Positions 50,641-62,524 of a stretch of 64,000 nt of DNA are shown here, one piece after another (the first letter of the stretch is position 1; each line of letters begins with the position of its first letter). The stretch comes from Centipeda artemidis DSM 19719 (GTDB lineage Bacteria; Bacillota; Negativicutes; Selenomonadales; Selenomonadaceae). The notes under the pieces were generated by a model, which worked only from the letters and a program-made list of their open reading frames with translations, was not told the DNA's origin and did not search any database. The stretch lies in the NCBI RefSeq assembly GCF_000426665.1, contig NZ_AUFU01000001.1, positions 62,001 through 126,000 on the forward strand, read 5' to 3'. A program made the position numbers and the translations under genes.

Positions 50641-50669
50641 AATTTAACAGAATTACTTCGAAAAATCAA
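50641..50669 (-). promoter_or_regulatory. hup promoter
   Basis: Minus-strand TTGATT (50664-50669) and TAAATT (50641-50646) separated by 17 bases. The stretch between it and the upstream stop contains AT-rich palindromic sequence (around 50695-50720) that may end the upstream transcript. Confidence 0.65.
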
Positions 50670-50722
50670 GGGGGGGAGAGTGAAAAAAGCCACATTTCCA
50701 CGAAAAAAAGTATATTTTTTCA

Positions 50723-51415
50723 TCATTTTTCCCAAAAAAGGGGCGTATCGGGGATGAAAAGGCTCGTCAAATGATCCGTATCCTCCTGCCGATCGAGTTC
50801 AAAAAGAGCGATCCGTGCAATCCGTTCATCCGGCAGACAGAGGTGATGCAGATAGTATACCTCCCGTGTATCCTCCATATGCTCCATGAGCAACAGCTTC
50901 AGATTGGACGCTATTTCACGCGCATAGACCTGCGTCACAATCGTATCGCCGCGCAGCCCCTCGGCAATGCGATCCTCATCGGCGGCGTCCACGATGGAAA
51001 GTCCATGCACGGGATCGAGACCGAGCACCGCAAAGAGCGGCTCCAAGAAACTCATCGCGGGCAGGATCTTGACGTCCTCCCCCTCCGCGTGTGTCCACGC
51101 CCGCAGGAGGTGCACCGTGCGCTCGGCGACAAACGGGCTGCCCGGCACAAGGTATAAAATCTCCTCCTGTGCCGCACGTTGGAGCAGATCTCCTGCGATG
51201 CGCGCATACAATTCCTCAAAATTCGCTGCAGTCTCATAAAAATCATCGTAACTTTCATACGATATGCCCGCTGCATCGAGTGCCTCCACCGTCGGATGGA
51301 TACGCGTCCGCAGGATAATGTGCCGTGCCGTGGCGATACGATCCCATGTCTCGCGCGTCACCAGTCCGGGTGCCCCGGGTCCGAGCCCTGCGACCGTCAG
51401 CCGATATTTTCCCAT
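50723..51415 (-). CDS. Tetrapyrrole methylase-domain protein, YabN N-terminal half only
   Basis: 230 residues, all belonging to the SAM-dependent tetrapyrrole (corrin/porphyrin) methylase fold: LTVAGLGPGAPGLVT, YLVPGSPFVAERTV, ILPAMSFLEPLFA. In Bacillus YabN this domain is fused to a MazG nucleotide pyrophosphohydrolase; here the reading frame stops at the inter-domain linker (FIPDTPLFWEK) and no MazG-like sequence follows before hup. Position right after mfd matches yabN. The function of the methylase half is unknown in the family. Confidence 0.88.
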   Translation of the reverse strand: MGKYRLTVAGLGPGAPGLVTRETWDRIATARHIILRTRIHPTVEALDAAGISYESYDDFYETAANFEELYARIAGDLLQRAAQEEILYLVPGSPFVAERTVHLLRAWTHAEGEDVKILPAMSFLEPLFAVLGLDPVHGLSIVDAADEDRIAEGLRGDTIVTQVYAREIASNLKLLLMEHMEDTREVYYLHHLCLPDERIARIALFELDRQEDTDHLTSLFIPDTPLFWEK

Positions 51416-51419
51416 TGTA

Positions 51420-56329
<4,910 letters not shown>

Positions 56330-56333
56330 TCAA

Positions 56334-56660
56334 TCAGTTCTGAATGCTTTCGAGTTTCTTCTTCCGCATGGTCTCCTTTGTAACGCCTGATTTAGCTGTG
56401 CCAACAGAGCGTGACGATGAGCGCTTGACCTCGGGCGGCACCCACTCCGTGAGCCCCCATTTGCCCTCGCCCTCGTAGTGAAAGCGGCTGTCCATGTTCA
56501 TCATCGTGTAGATCTCGGAGATCGCCGCCGAGAGCGACTGTACCGGCTTATGTTTCGCCTCGATGACCGCAAGGATCAGCTCTTTGTACTGCACAGACTC
56601 CTTCTTCTCCGTCAGGATATGATAGGCGACATCCATCTCCGACATATGCTCAAAATCCAT
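56334..56660 (-). CDS. rpoE: RNA polymerase delta subunit (short form)
   Basis: 108 residues. N-terminal HARE-HTH fold (about 1-75: MSEMDVAYHILTEKKESVQYKELI, MMNMDSRFHYEGEGKWGL). The Bacillus delta subunit is about 170 residues and ends in a long acidic tail; this one lacks it and ends in a short basic, Ser/Lys/Arg-rich stretch. Place before pyrG supports identity. ATG 56660 follows GGAAGGAG. Confidence 0.88.
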   Translation of the reverse strand: MDFEHMSEMDVAYHILTEKKESVQYKELILAVIEAKHKPVQSLSAAISEIYTMMNMDSRFHYEGEGKWGLTEWVPPEVKRSSSRSVGTAKSGVTKETMRKKKLESIQN

Positions 56661-56686
56661 AAATACGCTCCTTCCTGAGATACCGA

Positions 56687-58348
56687 TTACATCTGCTCGG
56701 GCGCCGAAACGCCGAGGATACCGAGACTATGACGAATAACATGCCGCGTCGCCGTGACGAGCGCGAGCCGCGCCGATGCAAGCGGCTTTTCCCGGCCGAC
56801 GATACGGCATTGATTGTAAAACGAATGAAATGCGCCCGCCAGCTCGTAGCTGTACCGCGCGATACGCTGCGGCGCGTACTCCGCCGCAGCCCGTGCGATC
56901 TCCTCCGGATACGCCGCGAGCTTCTTAATGAGGGCGATCTCCGTGTCCTCCTTCAGCAGTGCGAGCTCCGCGCCATCCGCCGGCGTGAGACCAAGTTCCC
57001 CCGCCTGCCGGAAGATGCTCGAGATGCGCGCATGTGCATACTGGACGTAGTAGACCGGGTTCTCGTTCGACCGCTTCTTTGCAAGATCGAGATCGAAATC
57101 GAGCTGACTGTCAAGCGAACGCATGATGAAGAAATACCGCGCCGCATCGACGCCAACTTCTTCCATCAGCTCGCGCAGCGTCACGGTCTCACCCGTGCGC
57201 TTCGAGAGCTTTACGAGGTCACCGTCGCGGTAGAGACTCACCATTTGCAGGAATAGGACTGTGAGCTGTGCGGGATCGTGCCCGAGCGCCGCCATCGCAG
57301 CCTTGACGCGCGCGACATAACCGTGATGATCCGCTCCCCAGATGTTGATAAGACGCCCATAGCCGCGCCGATATTTATCGTCGTGGTAGGCAATATCCGC
57401 CGCGAGATAGGTCGGCACGCCGTTATCTCGGAAGATCACGCGATCCTTATCGTCGCCGTAGTCCGTCGAGCGCAGCCACACCGCGCCGTCCTTCCGGTAC
57501 GCGGTGCCGCGCGCCAGCAGTTCGTCCACCGCGCGCCGCACCGCGTCGGGATGGAGCGTGCGCTCGCTGAACCAGCGGTCGAACGTCACGCCGAAATCCG
57601 CAAGATCCTCCTTGAGCGCGGCGAGCTTTTCACGATAGGCGACATCCTGAAAAATTCTAAGACGCTCCTCCTCGGGGAGCGCGAGGTATTTGTCCCCGTC
57701 CTTATCGATGATGCGCCGCGCCGTCTCCGTAATGTCGGCGCCGTGGTAACCGTTTTCGGGGAACGTCACCGCCTGCCCCAGCAGCTCGAGGTAGCGCGCA
57801 TTCACCGAGACCGCGAGCAAATTCATCTGATTGCCCGCATCGTTGACATAGTACTCGCTGTCGACCGCATAGCCCGCCGCACACAGCAGCTTTACGAGTG
57901 CCGAGCCGACCGCCGCGCCGCGCCCATGCCCCACATGCAGAGGACCCGTCGGGTTTGCGCTGACATATTCCACCTGCACGCGCGGTGCATCCGCGCGCGC
58001 GGGAAGTTGCCCATATGCCTCTCCTGCCACAAGTACGCCGCGCAGCATATCGGCATATACCGAAGGCTTTAGATAGAGATTAATGAAGCCGGGCCCCGCA
58101 ATCTCCGTGCGCTCCAGCCAGTCCCCTGTCAGATAGGATACAATAATCTCAGCAATCGCTTTCGGAGACTTACGGAACACACGCGCCGACTGCATCGCAA
58201 AATTGGTCGCAACATCGCCCATATCCTTCTCAGGCGGCTCCTCAAGGACAATCGGGGGGAGTGCCGCGCCCTGCGGCAGCAGCCCCTCCGCGGCGGCACG
58301 CTCCGCTGCCGTCATAATCGCCTGCTCGATCTCCTGTTTTATCTGCAC
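56687..58348 (-). CDS. argS: Arginyl-tRNA synthetase
   Basis: 553-residue class I synthetase. N-terminal additional domain, then the HIGH motif as HVGHGRGAAVG, KLSKRTGETV in place of KMSKS, and a C-terminal anticodon-binding domain with YAHARISSIFRQ. GTG start at 58348, AAGGAG six bases upstream. The ywiB-like gene is directly upstream, as in Bacillus. Confidence 0.97.
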   Translation of the reverse strand: MQIKQEIEQAIMTAAERAAAEGLLPQGAALPPIVLEEPPEKDMGDVATNFAMQSARVFRKSPKAIAEIIVSYLTGDWLERTEIAGPGFINLYLKPSVYADMLRGVLVAGEAYGQLPARADAPRVQVEYVSANPTGPLHVGHGRGAAVGSALVKLLCAAGYAVDSEYYVNDAGNQMNLLAVSVNARYLELLGQAVTFPENGYHGADITETARRIIDKDGDKYLALPEEERLRIFQDVAYREKLAALKEDLADFGVTFDRWFSERTLHPDAVRRAVDELLARGTAYRKDGAVWLRSTDYGDDKDRVIFRDNGVPTYLAADIAYHDDKYRRGYGRLINIWGADHHGYVARVKAAMAALGHDPAQLTVLFLQMVSLYRDGDLVKLSKRTGETVTLRELMEEVGVDAARYFFIMRSLDSQLDFDLDLAKKRSNENPVYYVQYAHARISSIFRQAGELGLTPADGAELALLKEDTEIALIKKLAAYPEEIARAAAEYAPQRIARYSYELAGAFHSFYNQCRIVGREKPLASARLALVTATRHVIRHSLGILGVSAPEQM

Positions 58349-58359
58349 AATAAACTCCT

Positions 58360-58821
58360 TTACCTCGGCTCAATTTTTATTTCCAGTGTGTTATCGCTTT
58401 GGCGTACACCGTCCACATAGAGCGTGTAGAAAATGTACGCCTCCTCCGCACCGTCCTCCGCCCTGCGCATCCGCAGACGCCGTGTCAGCGTCGTGATAGA
58501 GAGCGTCCCATACGGCGTGTGGTAGCTGCTTCGGCGCTCCTTGCCCGGTATAAAATGCTGTGCAAACCGCACAATTCCCCGCCGCTGCAGGAGAATCTGA
58601 TCCGCACCGAAGCGCAGCACCGTCGGTACCGTCTCTCCCTCGATCAGCTCCGTATCGTCATAACTTACATAGCGGCTGTCGCCACGCAAAAAACGCCGTC
58701 CCGTGACGGACAGCGCAATGCGGCTTTCTTCACCCGCGGCATCCACCTGACGCCCCACAAGCGAAACATGTACCTCTCCACCCTTCACCGAATCGTCCCT
58801 CCGATAAAAAGTGTTCTGCAT
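58360..58821 (-). CDS. DUF1934 beta-barrel protein, YwiB-like
   Basis: 153 residues, all beta by pattern, lipocalin-like DUF1934 family. YHTPYGTLSITTLTRRL and the end YTLYVDGVRQSDNTLEIKI are the conserved part. Cytoplasmic, no signal peptide. Function unknown; conserved linkage to argS in Firmicutes. The ribosome-binding site is poor, so translation may depend on coupling to cheX, which ends three bases upstream. Confidence 0.85.
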   Translation of the reverse strand: MQNTFYRRDDSVKGGEVHVSLVGRQVDAAGEESRIALSVTGRRFLRGDSRYVSYDDTELIEGETVPTVLRFGADQILLQRRGIVRFAQHFIPGKERRSSYHTPYGTLSITTLTRRLRMRRAEDGAEEAYIFYTLYVDGVRQSDNTLEIKIEPR

Positions 58822-58824
58822 TCC

Positions 58825-59289
58825 CTAATTCTGATCAACGGCAATGTCCAGCTCCACCAGCTTACCACTGAGATCCATCTCCACGACGAGATACTGCCCG
58901 TCGCTGATCTTCACCTCGAAATCGCTGCCCACTGTAAGCGACGGCGTCGATATGTCGACATCGAGCCCAAGTCCCGTGATATTCGTCGCCGTGTTCGCCG
59001 TCAGCATATTGCTGAGCTCGGAGATCGCGCTCTGCGCCATCTCGTCGAATGCCTCCACCGGCATTCCCATCATCATCGTGGAAGCAATGAACTTTGCCGT
59101 ATCCTCACTCATATTGTAAACGACATTGCCGCGAATCTGTTTCGTAAACCCGACAAGCACCGAAACGCCGAGACTTTTGGTGCGGCTCGAAGCAGCGTAG
59201 AGTTTCGTCCGCGTCGGCTCAGGAAAGCCCAGCATCGGCATCACCGTCGTAAAGGCATCCACAAAAGGATTGATCAGTTTTGCATCCAT
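58825..59289 (-). CDS. cheX: Chemotaxis protein CheX
   Basis: 154 residues of the CheC/CheX/FliY phosphatase family, which dephosphorylates CheY-P. The catalytic E-x2-N pattern is seen in AQSAISELSNMLTANT (Glu and Asn of SELSN). One such motif, not two, fits CheX. GAGGGAGAG precedes ATG 59289. Together with the REC-CheX protein upstream it forms a two-gene phospho-signalling unit away from other chemotaxis genes. Confidence 0.9.
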   Translation of the reverse strand: MDAKLINPFVDAFTTVMPMLGFPEPTRTKLYAASSRTKSLGVSVLVGFTKQIRGNVVYNMSEDTAKFIASTMMMGMPVEAFDEMAQSAISELSNMLTANTATNITGLGLDVDISTPSLTVGSDFEVKISDGQYLVVEMDLSGKLVELDIAVDQN

Positions 59290-59292
59290 CGA

Positions 59293-60156
59293 CTACTCTC
59301 CCTCTGCAAAGCCCACGTTCATCCGGATCGTTCCGATCGGCAGCTGCACACTGATACAGAACGTCGTCATGCGCGGGCTTACGATATGCACCTTCGACCC
59401 GCGGATCGTCCCCGGAGGCGTCAGGCGCAGTTCCTTCCCCTCAAGCACATTATTAATCTTTGAAATACCGCGCCCCGCAATGATATTTGCGGCTTCCTCA
59501 ACGGCATCGTCCGCCTCGCTCGGCTCGATCTCTTCGATGGTCGCACGTCCAAGCATATGCATCGCAAAGAGCTTGATCACCGGCTCTTCCAAATAGAAAA
59601 TTGCGCGCCCCGTCGTAAAGCCCGTAATGCCGATGATCACAGCGGCGCCGCTCACATCGAGGTGTCGCGGTTCGTATTCCTCAATCTCCGCCGTCCCTTC
59701 CATGCGGAGCAGTCCCGCCGTCCCTTCTTGAAGTGCGCGTGCAAACGGCTTTGCATAGAGTTCGCGGAACGTCGTCAGTCGGTTCTCTCCCGCCTCACAA
59801 AGCAGATGCAGTGCATCAACGAGATCCTGCTTCGCAATCGGTTTTTGCAGGAACGCCCGTATGCCGATCGCCTTGCCCTGCGTAATGAGGTTCAGATCCT
59901 TCATCGCGCTCGCCATCACGATATTCGCGTCCGGATCCATTATAATGATGCGGCGGCTGCACTCGAGCCCGTTTGCATCGGGCAGATTCATATCCATCGT
60001 CACGGCATCGGGGCGCAGTTCCTCATAGAGGCGCACCGCCTCCGCGGCGTCCGCCGCCATCCCGCACACCTCAAAATCCGTATCCCTTAGATTCTCGGCA
60101 ATCATCACGCGGCTGATCTTGGAATCATCGACGACCAGTACCCGTAAATTCCCCAT
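59293..60156 (-). CDS. Response regulator with REC and CheC/CheX-like output domain
   Basis: 287 residues. Receiver domain about 1-120: acidic pair D10/D11, phosphoacceptor D55 (VTMDMNLPDANG) and the conserved Lys in LQKPIAKQDLV. The second part (about 130-285) resembles CheC/CheX, with EEAANIIAGRGISKINNV in the catalytic helix region, so this could be a regulator whose own output is phosphatase-like. ATG 60156 follows a GGTGAAAG site and has a TATAAT promoter. Confidence 0.88.
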   Translation of the reverse strand: MGNLRVLVVDDSKISRVMIAENLRDTDFEVCGMAADAAEAVRLYEELRPDAVTMDMNLPDANGLECSRRIIIMDPDANIVMASAMKDLNLITQGKAIGIRAFLQKPIAKQDLVDALHLLCEAGENRLTTFRELYAKPFARALQEGTAGLLRMEGTAEIEEYEPRHLDVSGAAVIIGITGFTTGRAIFYLEEPVIKLFAMHMLGRATIEEIEPSEADDAVEEAANIIAGRGISKINNVLEGKELRLTPPGTIRGSKVHIVSPRMTTFCISVQLPIGTIRMNVGFAEGE

Positions 60157-60196
60157 ATTCTTTCACCCTCTTTGACACAGTCTGAACTGCGTCTCC

Positions 60197-60225
60197 ATTA
60201 TACACGAAATTGGGTATTCCGTCAC
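60197..60225 (-). promoter_or_regulatory. Promoter of the REC-CheX / cheX unit
   Basis: Minus-strand GTGACG (60220-60225) and a perfect TATAAT (60197-60202), 17 bases apart; the -35 overlaps the stop of the VOC gene. Confidence 0.7.
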
Positions 60226-60587
60226 ATATTTTTTGGCAAAACTTCGATCCAGTATCCGTCGGGATCCTCGACGAAGTAAATGCCCATCTCCGCGTTCTCG
60301 TAGCAGATGATGTCCATGTCCGCATGTTTTGCGCGTGCCGCAGCGTAGTCGTCCGTATAGAGCGCGAGGTGGAACTCCTTCTCCCCGAGATTATACGGCT
60401 CTTTGCGCTCGTGGAGATAGGTCAGCTCGAGCTCAAAATCCGATGCGCCGTCCGTCAGATAAACGAGCGTAAAACCGGACGCTTCCAAGCGCCGCTTCTC
60501 CCTGAAATCAAAAGCACGCGCATAGAATTCCATACTCCGAGACAAATCAAGTACATTGAAATTGACATGTGTAAACGAAAATGCCAT
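60222..60587 (-). CDS. VOC-superfamily protein, glyoxalase I-like
   Basis: 121 residues, two beta-alpha-beta-beta-beta modules. FTHVNFNVLDLSRSMEFYARAF starts the first; metal-ligand positions are the His in THVN, Glu in LELTYL, His in FHLALY and Glu in GYWIEVLP, the glyoxalase I (lactoylglutathione lyase) pattern. Organisms of this type may lack glutathione, so the thiol partner is uncertain. Start placed at the second of two ATGs (60587) because AGGAGG is too near the first (60590). Confidence 0.87.
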   Translation of the reverse strand: MAFSFTHVNFNVLDLSRSMEFYARAFDFREKRRLEASGFTLVYLTDGASDFELELTYLHERKEPYNLGEKEFHLALYTDDYAAARAKHADMDIICYENAEMGIYFVEDPDGYWIEVLPKNM

Positions 60588-60647
60588 CATGCCCTCCTAT
60601 CAGGATACCAAAACATCGGCAGGAAAACCGTATCTTTCGTTACGATA

Positions 60648-62132
60648 TTACGGTCGTCCGTCCCCCGTATCCACGCGGTCGAAGGCCTCCGTAACTGCCT
60701 GCGGCGGCGGCGCGTCAAGCCTGCTCACAACGTAGATCGCGAGCAGGGAGAAGAGGAAGCCCGGTACGATTTCATAGAGCCCAAAGGGCGCGAACTGCTT
60801 CCATATGAGCACCGTCAGCCCGCCCGTCACAATACCCGCGAGCACGCCGCGTTCCGTTGTCCGCCGCCAAAAGAGACACGAGAGGAGCGCGGGACCGAAC
60901 GCCGCGCCAAAGCCCGCCCACGCATAGGCAACCATATCGAGGATGAAATTGTCGGGGCTCAGTCCCAGATAGATTGCGCCCGCCGCGATCGCGAGAACGG
61001 AGATCCTGCTGACCCAGACCAGTTCCTCTTGGGGTGCTGCGGGACGGAAACTGCGGCGGTAGATGTCCTGCGCGAACGCCGACGCCGCGACAAGGAGCTG
61101 TGCTGACGCCGTACTCATGATCGCTGCAAGTACTGCCGCGAGGATCAGCCCTGCCGCAATCGGGGGGAAGAGCTCCCCCGCCATCACGAGGAACACTGTC
61201 TCCGCCGCCGTTCCCTCAAGCGGCGTCCGCAGATAGACCGCGCCCACCATGCCGACGAGCAGCGCTGCCCCGAGCGAGATCACGACCCATGCCATCGCAA
61301 TGCGCGTCGCCTGCGGCAGCTCGCGTGCGTCCCGGATTGCCATGAACCGCACGAGGATATGCGGCTGCCCAAAGTACCCGATGCCCCATGCCATCAGCGA
61401 GATGAACTCGATGAAGCCGAGCGTCGACCCATCGGGTTTGGTCAGCGGCGCAAAGAAAGAGGCATGCGTCGCATAGAGCATCTGTGCCGTCGCTGTAAAC
61501 CCGCCGAGCATCAGCGCCGCGCTGACGGGAACAACGAGAATCGCAAAGAACATCATCACACCCTGGATGAAGTCCGTACGCGACACCGCAAGGAAGCCGC
61601 CGACAAGCGTATAGAACACGACGACACCCGCTCCGAGCAGGAGCGACGGCACATACGGCAGGCTGAAAATCGTCTCAAAGAGGCGTCCCGCCGCTACAAA
61701 TCCTGAGGACGTATAGAGGATGAAAAAGATCAGAATAAAAATTGCCGGTACGACGCGCAGCATGCCCGAATCACTCATAAAGCGATTTTCAAAGAAGTCC
61801 GGCAGTGTCAGCGAATTATTCGCCGCCTCCGTGTAGACGCGCAGCCGAGCAGCAACAAAATGCCAGTTCGCCCATGTTCCGAGGATGATGCCGAGCGCAA
61901 TCCAGCCCGCATTCAGTCCGGCCACATACGCAAATCCCGGCACCCCCATCAGCATCCAGCCCGACATATCGGACGCCTCGGCGCTCATGGAGGTCACCCA
62001 TGCGCCAAGCTTGCGGTTACCGAGGAAATAGTCGCTCATGTTGCGCGTCCGCCGATAATAATACACCCCGATGCCCATCATCAGGAACATATAGACGAAG
62101 AAAACAATACTTATCTCTATTCGATCCGCCAA
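60648..62132 (-). CDS. putP: Sodium/proline symporter PutP family (SSS)
   Basis: 494 residues with 12-13 transmembrane helices. GAWVTSMSAEASDMSGWMLMGVPG, LTLPDFFENRF and VSRTDFIQGVMMFFAI are typical of PutP within the sodium:solute symporter family. Likely imports proline with Na+, though a related substrate is possible. TTG start at 62132 with AAGGAG eight bases upstream. Own promoter lies in the tail of the neighbouring mobile-element gene. Confidence 0.93.
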   Translation of the reverse strand: MADRIEISIVFFVYMFLMMGIGVYYYRRTRNMSDYFLGNRKLGAWVTSMSAEASDMSGWMLMGVPGFAYVAGLNAGWIALGIILGTWANWHFVAARLRVYTEAANNSLTLPDFFENRFMSDSGMLRVVPAIFILIFFILYTSSGFVAAGRLFETIFSLPYVPSLLLGAGVVVFYTLVGGFLAVSRTDFIQGVMMFFAILVVPVSAALMLGGFTATAQMLYATHASFFAPLTKPDGSTLGFIEFISLMAWGIGYFGQPHILVRFMAIRDARELPQATRIAMAWVVISLGAALLVGMVGAVYLRTPLEGTAAETVFLVMAGELFPPIAAGLILAAVLAAIMSTASAQLLVAASAFAQDIYRRSFRPAAPQEELVWVSRISVLAIAAGAIYLGLSPDNFILDMVAYAWAGFGAAFGPALLSCLFWRRTTERGVLAGIVTGGLTVLIWKQFAPFGLYEIVPGFLFSLLAIYVVSRLDAPPPQAVTEAFDRVDTGDGRP

Positions 62133-62172
62133 GAACAGCGCTCCTTACAATCAATTCAGCAATATGTTGCTC

Positions 62173-62201
62173 ATTATACGAGATTTTTCATAGAAAAGCA
62201 A
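62173..62201 (-). promoter_or_regulatory. putP promoter overlapping the mobile-element ORF
   Basis: Minus-strand TTGCTT (62196-62201) and perfect TATAAT (62173-62178), spacing 17. The -35 and spacer are inside the last codons of the ORF at 62174-62524. Confidence 0.65.
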
Positions 62202-62524
62202 AATGTTTTCCGGATTTCCTCATTTACGTATGTTGGGCAACAATTCATAGCGCCGTCGGCAAATCGGCTTCGCTGCTCCTCTGTGAGACTTGCAGCAACT
62301 TTTTCAATACGCGTTTTCACATAGTCGTTCTGCGCCGCAACGGTCATGTTTTCATAGAACATATACTCTTCATCCGGAATCTCCACTTGATAGAGCGTCG
62401 GTTTATCGTGTTCAATCTGCCACTCTCCGCCCTCTTTTTCAAGGATATCCAAAGCCTCCCGCATGATAGCGGCGCTCTTCTCCATTTTGTGATCTTGAAA
62501 AAATGCAAGCTGCTTCTTAAACAT
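62174..62524 (-). pseudogene. Detached C-terminal part of an ADP-ribosyltransferase-like polyvalent protein
   Basis: 116 residues from ATG 62524, which overlaps the upstream stop by eight bases in another frame. TLYQVEIPDEEYMFYENM resembles the segment that normally follows the AWHGSP..GWGLYF core in the ART-like domain of phage and plasmid polyvalent proteins, so this looks like the continuation of the upstream reading frame after a +1 shift. The ribosome-binding site is crowded against the ATG. It ends earlier than expected for the domain, probably a decayed element edge. Sequencing error at the junction is an alternative. Confidence 0.6.

Noticed and set aside
50575-50722. Hidden MazG remnant after the YabN-like gene
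   Set aside because: All frames are short and AT-rich; a promoter and ribosome-binding site for hup fill the space.
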